Positions 17,006-24,852 of a DNA stretch of 64,000 nucleotides are shown here, piece after piece. The notes under the pieces are model-generated. The model did no database searches and had not been told where the DNA came from. It worked only from the letters and a program-made list of their open reading frames with translations. Each line of letters begins with the position of its first letter. Position 1 is the first letter of the stretch. Made by a program: the position numbers and the translations under genes. The stretch comes from Eubacterium sp. CAG:251 (lineage in GTDB: Bacteria > Bacillota > Clostridia > Oscillospirales > Acutalibacteraceae): positions 1-64,000 of the forward strand of contig FR889122.1 in assembly GCA_000436835.1 (NCBI GenBank), written 5' to 3'.

Positions 17006-17384
17006 GTACGAAAAAAGCAAAATTGATTATTGTGATAAGATGGTGTTCTTAGGCTCAAAAGTAATGGTTTTATTAAAAACTACTAATCCTGAAACAGAAA
17101 AAATTTTTGATTTACTCAATAACAGTGAAAAGCTTAAGGATATTGATTTAAATAATATAATTTCATCTTCACCTCTTAAAAGAGAAGAAAATGAAAAAAT
17201 ATACGATTACATAAATTCAATAGGAAAATATGACTCTCAAACTCAAATAAATGAGGCAAACGAATTTTGCGAAACATTTAGAATATTAAAAGATTATTAT
17301 CAGCAATATTATACTGCTCATTACAAAATAATATATGCTCTCGGCTTAGGAATAGGCTGTTTAATAGCAATCTTGCTGATATAG
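16941..17384 (+). CDS. spoIIIAB: Stage III sporulation protein AB
   Basis: A 147-residue membrane protein with an N-terminal TM (about 4-20), a helical cytoplasmic body (GF/GspF-like in the family) and a C-terminal TM (about 127-146). GGAGG at 16930 fits the ATG at 16941 better than the one at 16935. The long overlap with the spoIIIAA end (65 bases) implies tight co-translation. Identity rests on position and topology as well as the family pattern. Confidence 0.88.
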   Translation: MKTAGILMILGISILLSASICKYEKSKIDYCDKMVFLGSKVMVLLKTTNPETEKIFDLLNNSEKLKDIDLNNIISSSPLKREENEKIYDYINSIGKYDSQTQINEANEFCETFRILKDYYQQYYTAHYKIIYALGLGIGCLIAILLI

Positions 17385-17392
17385 GAGGATAA

Positions 17393-17587
17393 ATGGATAT
17401 TAGTTTTATCTTTAAAATTGCAGCAATAGGAATAATAGTTGCTGTGCTTAATATGGTTTTAATAAGAAGCGGCAGGGAAGAGCAAGCAATGCTTACAACC
17501 CTTGCAGGTGTAATAGTTGTATTAATGATGATTATTCCGCAAATAAGCAATTTGTTTTCAGCCGTTAAATCACTTTTTGACTTATGA
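17393..17587 (+). CDS. spoIIIAC: Stage III sporulation protein AC
   Basis: A 64-residue, two-TM protein with the conserved SGREEQAMLTTLAGVIVVLMMI stretch spread over the second helix region. SpoIIIAC and AD resemble small membrane parts of secretion exporters. GGAGGATAA lies just before the ATG. It overlaps spoIIIAD by four bases (ATGA). Confidence 0.92.
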   Translation: MDISFIFKIAAIGIIVAVLNMVLIRSGREEQAMLTTLAGVIVVLMMIIPQISNLFSAVKSLFDL

Positions 17588-17964
17588 TTAAGGTTGTAGG
17601 AATTGTATTGACGGCACTGATTATTAATATTGTGTTGAAAAATTATTCGAAAGAATTTACTTTTCTTATAAACATAGTATGCACAATAATTATTTTCACG
17701 TTAATATCAAAAGATTTAAAAGGAATAGTTGACAGGCTGACGTCAATAAGTAATGAAATTTCTGTTTTATTACCATACATAAAAATTATGCTTAAAATTC
17801 TCGGAATATCTATGATAGCTCAATTGCTTTCGGATTTGTGCAGGGATAACGGCGAAAATACGCTTGCAAACCAAACGGAGCTGTCGGCAAAAATTATTAT
17901 TCTTGTAACTGCATTGCCGCTTTTTACAACGATTATGGATATTATGATAGGAATGCTTAAATGA
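17584..17964 (+). CDS. spoIIIAD: Stage III sporulation protein AD
   Basis: A 126-residue protein with four hydrophobic segments (about 3-18, 22-42, 60-80 and 100-122) and the typical LCRDNGENTLANQTELSAKI segment between the last two. It is a membrane component of the SpoIIIA complex. It overlaps its neighbours by four bases on each side. Confidence 0.92.
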   Translation: MIKVVGIVLTALIINIVLKNYSKEFTFLINIVCTIIIFTLISKDLKGIVDRLTSISNEISVLLPYIKIMLKILGISMIAQLLSDLCRDNGENTLANQTELSAKIIILVTALPLFTTIMDIMIGMLK

Positions 17965-19103
17965 AAAGAAAAATTAAAATACTCGTAATGTTTATTTTTA
18001 TGCTTATTCTTGTTTTTCCCGATGTGTGTTTTGCTGAGGAAAAAATTGCAGATTATCAATCACAACTTGATGAATATGATTTATCGTCATTCGATTTGCT
18101 CGATGACGATACCGCAAGTCTTTTAAATGAACTCGGAATTGACGATTTTGATTTTGAAAATATCAGCAGTATATCGTTTAAACAAATTATAGATTATATT
18201 TCATCTGTTTTCTCAAAAAATGCACAAGGTCCTTTAAGATGCTGTTTGATATTGATTTGCTTTATAATATTGTCGTCAATCGTTAAATCATTTGATATGC
18301 ACCTGTCAAGCGACTCTGTTTCAGATATGTATGCAACGGTTTCAAACCTCGTCATTGCAATATTTTTGGTGACGCAGATTTATCCTTCTATGAAGCTTGC
18401 TTGCTCGGCAATCAAACTATGTTCTGATTTTACATATGCTTTTTTTCCTGCGTTTTGCATAATTTGCGCAACGAGCGGTGCAGCAATGACTTCGTTTAGC
18501 GTAAACGGCAGTCTTCTTTTGTTTTCTCAAACCTTGAATTTTATTTCATCTAATGTGTTTTTGCCGATTGTAAATTCATTTATGGGTATATCTGTTTGCT
18601 CCTCGATCAGACGTGATTTGAATATGGGCAGTATCGTGTCTGCTTTAAGAAATTTGATAACAAAAGCAATTTCGGCTTTGTCTGCAATTTTTGTGTCGTA
18701 TTTATCACTTAAAACCGCCGTCGCATCGAGAGCCGATGCTCTTGGCTTGCGTTCGGTCAGATTTGCAATCAATTCCGTTGTTCCTATTATCGGCAGCTCA
18801 ATAAGCGAGGGGCTTTTATCAATTCAAAGCTATTCAAGCCTTATTAAAACAAGCGTGGGAATAGTAGGAATTATTGCGATATCGGCTATATTTTTGCCTG
18901 CGATAATTAATATAACTCTTTGGCGGCTTTCAATATCTGCTGCAAATATTTGCTCTAAGGTGTTTTTCGACAGCGAATCAAGTACGGTTTTGGAAGCGTT
19001 TTCAAGCGTTTTACTGATAATAAATGTTTTGTTAATTTTATCAATGGTAACAACGATTATATCATTAGGAATTTTAGTGGCATCGAAAACGGTGAATGTA
19101 TGA
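17961..19103 (+). CDS. spoIIIAE: Stage III sporulation protein AE
   Basis: A 380-residue polytopic protein with a signal-like N-terminus (about 5-24), an acidic stretch (SSFDLLDDD), and six to eight membrane helices. The SLKTAVASRADALGLRSVRFAINS region, with SVVPIIGSSISEGL after it, is the family hallmark. It is the largest membrane part of the SpoIIIA complex and is similar to export-apparatus permeases. Length is normal. Confidence 0.93.
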   Translation: MKRKIKILVMFIFMLILVFPDVCFAEEKIADYQSQLDEYDLSSFDLLDDDTASLLNELGIDDFDFENISSISFKQIIDYISSVFSKNAQGPLRCCLILICFIILSSIVKSFDMHLSSDSVSDMYATVSNLVIAIFLVTQIYPSMKLACSAIKLCSDFTYAFFPAFCIICATSGAAMTSFSVNGSLLLFSQTLNFISSNVFLPIVNSFMGISVCSSIRRDLNMGSIVSALRNLITKAISALSAIFVSYLSLKTAVASRADALGLRSVRFAINSVVPIIGSSISEGLLSIQSYSSLIKTSVGIVGIIAISAIFLPAIINITLWRLSISAANICSKVFFDSESSTVLEAFSSVLLIINVLLILSMVTTIISLGILVASKTVNV

Positions 19104-19543
19104 AGTATTTAAATGATTGGACGTATACAGTTTGTATCACTCTTATTTTTTCTATAATTTTCTCTTTGCTTCTTCCTAAAAACTCAAACGGCAAAGTAGG
19201 AAAAATTATTATTACCGTTTTTATTATGTTATCACTTATTGCGCCTTTTAAAGCAAACGGATTTGATTTGAACTTTGAAGATATAAAAGTAATCAACGAA
19301 CAGCAAACGGAAAACAAGGAGAAATCATACAGCACAACTATTAAATCAAATATTGAAAAAACACTTAATGACGGTAATTATAAAAATTCTAAGGCAAAAG
19401 TTAACGTTAAAATCAAAGATGATGAGCTTTATATCAAATCTGTTGAAATATATATATTAAATGAATATGACAAATCAGAGGTTAAAAAATATATTTTTGA
19501 TAAGCTCGGAATAAATGCGCAGGTGTATTATATTGGTGAATAA
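19100..19543 (+). CDS. spoIIIAF: Stage III sporulation protein AF
   Basis: A 147-residue protein with two N-terminal TM helices (about 8-22 and 33-48, the second ending LIAPFKANG) and a soluble C-terminal domain containing VNVKIKDDELYIKSVEI, resembling the ring-forming domains of the SpoIIIA system. It starts four bases before the end of spoIIIAE and overlaps spoIIIAG. Confidence 0.9.
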   Translation: MKYLNDWTYTVCITLIFSIIFSLLLPKNSNGKVGKIIITVFIMLSLIAPFKANGFDLNFEDIKVINEQQTENKEKSYSTTIKSNIEKTLNDGNYKNSKAKVNVKIKDDELYIKSVEIYILNEYDKSEVKKYIFDKLGINAQVYYIGE

Positions 19544-20066
19544 AATAAAAGATGCAATAAATTTTATGCTTAAATCCGATGGCAAAAGAGCAAAAATAAT
19601 AGTTGCTATGGGTCTTGTTGCAATTGTTTTAATTGCTTTTTCTTCGTTTTTTCAGTCAAATGACAATAAAGCGACCGAAAATGAAACGTCATTTGATTAT
19701 TCGCAATACAGCGATGAAACTAAAAAACAGCTGACAAATATCGTATCCTCTATTGACGGAGTGGGTGACTGTGAGGTGATGGTTACATTTGAGTACAGTA
19801 GCGAAAATGTGTATGCGACAGACAGCGAAAACAAAAACGATGAAAGTTCTCAAAGCAATAAAGACGAATATGTTTTATATGACTCGCAAAGCGGAGAAAA
19901 GGCTTTGCTTATCAAGGAAAAATATCCGACCGTTCAAGGTGTAAGCGTTGTTTGTTCGGGTGGTGATAACGTGGAGGTTCGTGAGGCGGTAATAAATACC
20001 GTTACCTCTCTTTTTAATATATCGGCAAACAGAGTTTCTGTTTCTAAAATAAAATCAAAAGGGTGA
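19536..20066 (+). CDS. spoIIIAG: Stage III sporulation protein AG
   Basis: A protein of about 176 residues with one TM (about 22-40), a variable acidic/Ser linker, and a ring-building domain (YSQYSDETKKQLTNIVSSIDGVGDCEVMVTFE onward). In other spore formers SpoIIIAG forms a large ring in the outer forespore membrane. GTG at 19536 is preferred because AGGTG lies ten bases upstream and it overlaps the spoIIIAF stop; ATG at 19515 adds seven residues but lacks a good ribosome binding site. Confidence 0.9.
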   Translation: MNKIKDAINFMLKSDGKRAKIIVAMGLVAIVLIAFSSFFQSNDNKATENETSFDYSQYSDETKKQLTNIVSSIDGVGDCEVMVTFEYSSENVYATDSENKNDESSQSNKDEYVLYDSQSGEKALLIKEKYPTVQGVSVVCSGGDNVEVREAVINTVTSLFNISANRVSVSKIKSKG

Positions 20067-20071
20067 TTATT

Positions 20072-20698
20072 TTGAAAAAAGAAAATATGAAAAACGATAA
20101 ACCAAAAAAGAAGAAAAAAGAAAAAACCGTACTTACCGAAGAACAAATCAAAAAGAGAAAAACAAGAAATTCACGCATTGTTGCGTGCTGCTTCTTGCTT
20201 CTGCTCGGCGTAGGCGTTGCCGGCAATTGGTATTGGGAAAACAGTGATATATCAGCAAAGGTAAGTTCAATTTCATCCGGCAGAGATAAGGTTTTAGGCG
20301 AGGCAACATATGTAGATGCCACTACAACACAGCCTGTTAAAGAAAATGCATATTTTTCCTCTGCACGAGTTGACAGGCAAACCGCAAGAGACGAAAGCCT
20401 CGAAAAACTTCAAAAAATTGTTGACTCAACAAAGGACACAGATAAGGCGCATATCGCCGCAGCTGATAAAATAGCTTCAATTTCGGATATAATATCAACA
20501 GAGAATAAAATAGAAACGCTTGTTAAAGCAAAAGGCGTTAATAATTGTATTGCAGTTATCAACGAAGATGCAACAAAAGTTAATGTTATTGTAGATACTA
20601 AAGATTTAACGGACCAAATAGTTTTACAAATTAAGGAAATAACCGTTTCTCAGCTTGGTTGCAGCTATGAGGATGTTACTATTATTCAGTCAAACTAA
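20072..20698 (+). CDS. spoIIIAH: Stage III sporulation protein AH
   Basis: A 208-residue protein with a very basic N-terminus (KNDKPKKKKKEK), one TM (about 37-55) and an extracytoplasmic domain with YFSSARVDRQTARDESLEKL and a C-terminal QLGCSYEDVTII, typical of SpoIIIAH. It docks with forespore SpoIIQ to make the intercellular channel. TTG at 20072 fits AAAGGGTGA upstream; an in-frame GTG at 20063 lies inside that ribosome binding site. No strong terminator is visible before the next promoter at 20725. Confidence 0.92.
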   Translation: MKKENMKNDKPKKKKKEKTVLTEEQIKKRKTRNSRIVACCFLLLLGVGVAGNWYWENSDISAKVSSISSGRDKVLGEATYVDATTTQPVKENAYFSSARVDRQTARDESLEKLQKIVDSTKDTDKAHIAAADKIASISDIISTENKIETLVKAKGVNNCIAVINEDATKVNVIVDTKDLTDQIVLQIKEITVSQLGCSYEDVTIIQSN

Positions 20699-20724
20699 AT
20701 TCATAAATATTTTATATTAATATC

Positions 20725-20753
20725 TTGTATATTTATTCAGTTTGTGTTATAAT
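20725..20753 (+). promoter_or_regulatory. Sigma-A promoter upstream of the Asp23 gene
   Basis: TTGTAT, 17 bases, TATAAT, ending 25 bases before the start at 20779. It separates vegetative expression of the Asp23/nusB cluster from the sporulation operon upstream. Confidence 0.7.
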
Positions 20754-20778
20754 GGTTCAAAATCAAGGAGGCTTAATT

Positions 20779-21171
20779 ATGGAAATAATTTCAAAAAGCT
20801 CTATGGGTGAGCTTATTATATCCGATGAGGTTCTTTCATCAATCGCAGTTAATGCGGCTAAGGATGTTGATGGTGTTTCTTCGTTTTGCAACAAACCCGT
20901 TGATGTTGTAAATACAATTAAGCAGGGCAGTCTTAAGGTTATGAGTCCTGTAAGAATTAAGCAGGAAAATGACAGCTTTACTATCAGCATTTATATCAAC
21001 ATAGCTCCCGGTAAAAAATTCCAAACTGTTGCTACTCAAGTGCAAAGTGCAGTTAAGGAATCAGTGCAAAATATGACGGGTAAGCTTGTAACTAAAGTAA
21101 ATGTTATTGTAGCCGGTATTGATTTTGAAGAGCCTGTAAGCTCTGTTGAACCTTGTGAAACTGAAGAGTAG
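20779..21171 (+). CDS. Asp23/Gls24 family (alkaline shock/YloU-like) protein
   Basis: A 130-residue protein with the Asp23 pattern: GELIISDEVLSSIAVNAAKDVDGV at the start, SLKVMSPVRIK in the middle, YINIAPGKKFQTVATQVQSAVKESVQNMTGKLVTKVNVIVAGIDF at the end. Proteins of this family are cytoplasmic or membrane-tethered cell-envelope stress proteins. This one has no membrane segment. AAGGAGG precedes ATG 20779, so I exclude the upstream in-frame codons. Its position upstream of nusB is a common Firmicutes arrangement. Confidence 0.9.
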   Translation: MEIISKSSMGELIISDEVLSSIAVNAAKDVDGVSSFCNKPVDVVNTIKQGSLKVMSPVRIKQENDSFTISIYINIAPGKKFQTVATQVQSAVKESVQNMTGKLVTKVNVIVAGIDFEEPVSSVEPCETEE

Positions 21172-21178
21172 CAAAATC

Positions 21179-21212
21179 TGCCGACAATAGATTTTTGTCG
21201 GCATTTTATTTT
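21179..21212 (+). terminator. Rho-independent terminator between Asp23 gene and nusB
   Basis: TGCCGACAA, a seven-base loop, TTGTCGGCA and a T-rich tract. It may only partly terminate, since no clear separate promoter for nusB is visible downstream. Confidence 0.8.
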
Positions 21213-21238
21213 GCATAAAATATTTAGGAGATACATAG

Positions 21239-21628
21239 ATGAAAAGAAGTGAAATGAGAGAGCAAGCGTTCCTTTTAACATTTGAGGGGCTTTTTTCAAG
21301 CGGTCAAGATATTGATGAGGTAATTGAACTTTACAGCGAAAATGTTGAAGCGGTGAGCAAATATGCAAAGGATGTTTTTGTCGGCGTAAAAGGCTCAATA
21401 AATGAGCTTGATGAGATAATTAATAAGTATTCAAAAAGTTGGAAAGCAGCAAGGCTTCCTAAGGTTACGCTTGCTATTCTTTACGTTGCGCTTTATGAGA
21501 TGAAAAACGTTGAGGACGTTGCCGACAGTATTGCAATTAATGAAGCTGTTGAGCTTGCAAAAAAATACGCTTCAAGCAATGACGCATCATATATCAACGG
21601 CGTTCTCGGCGCTGTTTCAAGGGGTTAA
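21239..21628 (+). CDS. nusB: Transcription antitermination factor NusB
   Basis: A 129-residue helical RNA-binding protein that, with NusE (S10), binds boxA of rRNA transcripts. It begins KRSEMREQAFLLTFE and ends with the conserved INEAVELAKKYASSNDASYINGVLGAVSR. Length is normal. AGGAGATACATAG precedes the ATG. It is two bases upstream of the M22-like gene and opens a block of overlapping housekeeping genes that continues to recN. Confidence 0.94.
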   Translation: MKRSEMREQAFLLTFEGLFSSGQDIDEVIELYSENVEAVSKYAKDVFVGVKGSINELDEIINKYSKSWKAARLPKVTLAILYVALYEMKNVEDVADSIAINEAVELAKKYASSNDASYINGVLGAVSRG

Positions 21629-21630
21629 TT

Positions 21631-22551
21631 ATGTATCTTGGATTTGATACAAGCAATTATACGACCTCTGCGGCTATGTTTGACGGCAACGATATAATTC
21701 AGGCAAAGAAACTTTTGCATGTCAAAACAGGTGAGCGTGGGCTAAGGCAAAGCGACGCTGTTTTTCAGCATACAGTCAATATGCCTGAAATTTTGTCTGA
21801 ACTTCAATATGACAAGTCAAGTATTGATGCCGTTGCAGTAAGTACAAGACCGAGAAATATTGAAAAAAGTTATATGCCGTGCTTTATGGTGGGAAAAGGT
21901 ATTGCTGATGCTGTTTCTAAATTCACATCATCAAGGCTTTATTATACATCTCATCAAGTTGGTCATATTTTAGCGGCGCTTTATTCCGTCGGAAGGCTTG
22001 ATTTGGTTGAACGTCAATTTATTGCCTTTCATGTTAGCGGAGGAACAACTGAGGCACTTCTTGTCACACCGGATAAAGATGAAATTATCAAAGCGCAAAT
22101 TATTGCTCAAAGCCTTGATTTAAAGGCAGGACAGGCTATTGACAGAACAGGTGTGCTTCTCGGTTTAAATTTTCCTTGCGGAAAGGAACTTGACAAATTT
22201 TCTCTGCTTAGCGATAAGAACTTTAGAATTAAACCTTCTATGAAGGGGCTTGATTGCTCACTTTCCGGTATTGAAAATAAGGCTAAGGCGATGATAGCAA
22301 ACGGCGAAAGTAAGCAAGATATTTCCAAGTTCGTTCTTACGTATATTTCAACTTCGCTTGAAAAAATGACGGAGCTATTGCTTGAAAAATATGGAAATTT
22401 ACCTCTTGTATTTGCAGGCGGCGTAATGTCTAACACGCTTATTAAAACAAATTTAGTAAATAAATTTTCGGCATATTTTGCAAAGCCTGAGTTTAGCTGT
22501 GACAATGCCGCAGGAATTGCAATATATGCTTATTTGAAAGATATTATATGA
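21631..22551 (+). CDS. TsaD/Kae1-like protein (peptidase M22 family paralogue)
   Basis: A 306-residue ASKHA-fold protein of the TsaD/Gcp family. It shows LGFDTSNYTTSAA at the start, the metal-binding pair HQVGH near 110-114, HVSGGTTEALLV near 133-144 and GGVMSN near 270. TsaD makes the t6A37 tRNA modification, but genuine TsaD is about 335-345 residues and is normally elsewhere in the genome beside tsaB/tsaE. This shorter version, always next to nusB/xseA in Clostridia in my recollection, is more likely a paralogue of unknown function. It overlaps xseA by four bases. Confidence 0.8.
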   Translation: MYLGFDTSNYTTSAAMFDGNDIIQAKKLLHVKTGERGLRQSDAVFQHTVNMPEILSELQYDKSSIDAVAVSTRPRNIEKSYMPCFMVGKGIADAVSKFTSSRLYYTSHQVGHILAALYSVGRLDLVERQFIAFHVSGGTTEALLVTPDKDEIIKAQIIAQSLDLKAGQAIDRTGVLLGLNFPCGKELDKFSLLSDKNFRIKPSMKGLDCSLSGIENKAKAMIANGESKQDISKFVLTYISTSLEKMTELLLEKYGNLPLVFAGGVMSNTLIKTNLVNKFSAYFAKPEFSCDNAAGIAIYAYLKDII

Positions 22552-23756
22552 ATATTAACGCATTAACGGTTACACAAGTTAATACTTATATTAAAGCTAT
22601 TCTCGATGAAAATGTGCATTTAAAAAATATTTATATTGTGGGTGAAATTAGTAATTTTCTCCATTATTTTCGTTCCGGTCATATGTATTTCACGCTTAAG
22701 GACGATAACTCACAACTTAAAGCGGTTATGTTTTCATCAAATGCAGAAAGGCTTAAATTCAAGCCGTCTGACGGAATGAAGGTTCTTTGCAGAGGCAGGA
22801 TTTCTGTATACGACAAGGACGGAGCATATCAGTTTTATGTTGACGATATGCAACCTGACGGTATAGGAACACTTGCTATTGCTTTTGAACAGCTTAAGGA
22901 TAAACTTTCAAAAGAAGGCTTGTTTGATGAAATCTACAAAAAGCCAATACCTAAATTTCCGAGGAAAATAGGTGTTGCTACCTCGGATATGGGTGCGGCA
23001 ATTGAGGATATAAAAAATATTACAAAAAGAAGATATCCTATTGCCGAACTTGTCGTTGTACCGACTGTCGTTCAAGGTGACAGCGCACCGGCGGATATAT
23101 GCAAATCAATTAAAATTCTTGATTTAAGAGACGATATTGATGTAATCATCGTCGGCAGAGGCGGCGGCTCACTTGAGGATTTGTGGGCTTTTAATACAGA
23201 ACAGGTTGCCAGGGCGGTTTTTGAATGTGAAACTCCGATAATTTCTGCCGTAGGTCATGAAACGGATTACACAATTTGCGATTTTGTGTCGGATTTAAGA
23301 GCACCTACACCGAGTGCTGCGGCAGAACTTGCTGTACCGGATTCGGCAACATTAATTAATTATTTTGACGGTATAAAAAACAGATTATTATCTTATTTGC
23401 ATAACAAAATTGATAAGGAATATCAACGACTTGACAATTTGCTTATTAATACGCCTTTGGAAAATATGAATGATTTCATTAATCTGAAATATGATGATTT
23501 GGCTGTTTTGCAAACAAGACTTGTTGATGGCTACTCATATTTTATTGAGCAAAAAAATAACGAGTTTAAAAATAAAGTATCTCGTCTTGACGCTTTAAGT
23601 CCGCTGAAAATTCTTTTACGGGGATATACACTTGCATCTATTAATAATAATGCAATAAACGATATTAACAGCGTTAAAGTGAACGATGAGATTGATATAA
23701 CTTTTTATAACGGAAAATCTAAATGTATAGTTAAAGAGGTAACACCCAATGAGTGA
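22548..23756 (+). CDS. xseA: Exodeoxyribonuclease VII large subunit
   Basis: A 402-residue nuclease subunit. The N-terminal OB-fold (VGEISNFLHYFRSGHMYFTLKD) is followed by the catalytic region with IIVGRGGGSLEDLWAFN (about 202-218), EQVARA and SAVGHETDYTICD, then a coiled-coil C-terminal half. It degrades single-stranded DNA to oligonucleotides together with the small subunit that follows. It overlaps the gene before it by four bases and xseB by eight. Confidence 0.95.
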   Translation: MNINALTVTQVNTYIKAILDENVHLKNIYIVGEISNFLHYFRSGHMYFTLKDDNSQLKAVMFSSNAERLKFKPSDGMKVLCRGRISVYDKDGAYQFYVDDMQPDGIGTLAIAFEQLKDKLSKEGLFDEIYKKPIPKFPRKIGVATSDMGAAIEDIKNITKRRYPIAELVVVPTVVQGDSAPADICKSIKILDLRDDIDVIIVGRGGGSLEDLWAFNTEQVARAVFECETPIISAVGHETDYTICDFVSDLRAPTPSAAAELAVPDSATLINYFDGIKNRLLSYLHNKIDKEYQRLDNLLINTPLENMNDFINLKYDDLAVLQTRLVDGYSYFIEQKNNEFKNKVSRLDALSPLKILLRGYTLASINNNAINDINSVKVNDEIDITFYNGKSKCIVKEVTPNE

Positions 23757-23949
23757 TGAAATAAAATATGAAGATGCTGTTAAAGAACTTGATGAAATAG
23801 TATCTAAGCTTGAAAATGGTACTGTTTCTCTTGACGAGAGCATTAAACTTTTTGAAAAAGGAACTAAGCTTGCAGGTATTTGCAGTGATAAGCTGAAAAA
23901 GGCTGAGCAAAAGATTACTATGCTTACTAAGGAGAATAATAATGACTGA
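23749..23949 (+). CDS. xseB: Exodeoxyribonuclease VII small subunit
   Basis: A 66-residue all-helical subunit containing YEDAVKELDEIVSKLENGTVSLDESIKLFEKG, the family signature. It binds the coiled coil of XseA. It starts eight bases before the xseA stop and overlaps ispA by eight, so the three are translationally coupled. Confidence 0.94.
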   Translation: MSDEIKYEDAVKELDEIVSKLENGTVSLDESIKLFEKGTKLAGICSDKLKKAEQKITMLTKENNND

Positions 23950-24826
23950 AACGGAATTTAAAAATATTCTGACAAATGATATAAAAAAAGTTGAACACAC
24001 ACTTTTGTCTTTTCTTCCTGATTGCAAGGACGGTCAAGAAAGTGTTGTTCAGGCTATGGAATACAGTCTTGTAAACGGTGGCAAAAGACTTAGACCTGTT
24101 TTTGCGCTTGAGTTTGCACAAGCATGCGGCGGAAGCAGAGAAGATGCGTTGCCCTTTGCGTGCGCTATGGAATATGTTCATACATATAGTCTTATTCACG
24201 ATGATTTGCCTTGTATGGACAATGATGATTTACGCAGAGGTAAGCCGAGTTGTCATAAAGCATTTGGCGAGGATACTGCTCTTTTGGCGGGAGATGCGCT
24301 TTTGACTCACGCATTTGAAATTATTGCATCAAGCGATCTTTCTGATGATAAAAAGGTTTCCGCTTCTCTTCTTCTTGCTCAAAATGCAGGCGTAGGCGGA
24401 ATGATTGGCGGTCAGGTTATTGACCTTATTTACGAAAAGGAAAATCCTACAGTTAAGCAGCTTTTAAATGTATACAGAATGAAAACAGGCGCACTTATTT
24501 CCGCTGCATGCCTTATGGGTTGTATCAGCGCCGGAGCTGATGAAGAGAAAATGTCAGCAGCTTCTAAATTTGCTTATTCACTCGGTATTGCGTTCCAAAT
24601 CCAAGATGATATTTTAGATATTGTTGGTGATGAAAAGGAACTTGGCAAACCTGTTGGCTCTGATGCTGAAAATGAAAAAATCACCTATGCTGCACTTGTC
24701 GGTATTGAAAAAGCAAAATCAGACGTTAAAAAGCTTACAAATGCGGCTGTAAATCAACTTGATATATTTGAAAACAGTGATTTTTTGAAAGCGCTTGCTT
24801 TATCACTTGTCAATCGTAAAAAATAG
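23942..24826 (+). CDS. ispA: Polyprenyl (farnesyl/geranyl) diphosphate synthase
   Basis: A 294-residue prenyltransferase with both aspartate-rich motifs, HDDLPCMDNDD (about 82-92, first DDxxD type) and QDDILD (about 220-225), plus the GGKRLRP substrate segment near 45. It extends DMAPP with IPP to C15 or C20 chains for undecaprenyl and quinone synthesis. It lies directly upstream of dxs, so precursor and chain formation are linked. Chain length cannot be fixed by eye. Confidence 0.93.
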   Translation: MTETEFKNILTNDIKKVEHTLLSFLPDCKDGQESVVQAMEYSLVNGGKRLRPVFALEFAQACGGSREDALPFACAMEYVHTYSLIHDDLPCMDNDDLRRGKPSCHKAFGEDTALLAGDALLTHAFEIIASSDLSDDKKVSASLLLAQNAGVGGMIGGQVIDLIYEKENPTVKQLLNVYRMKTGALISAACLMGCISAGADEEKMSAASKFAYSLGIAFQIQDDILDIVGDEKELGKPVGSDAENEKITYAALVGIEKAKSDVKKLTNAAVNQLDIFENSDFLKALALSLVNRKK

Positions 24827-24852
24827 CTTTAATCATTGAAAAGGGAAATATT

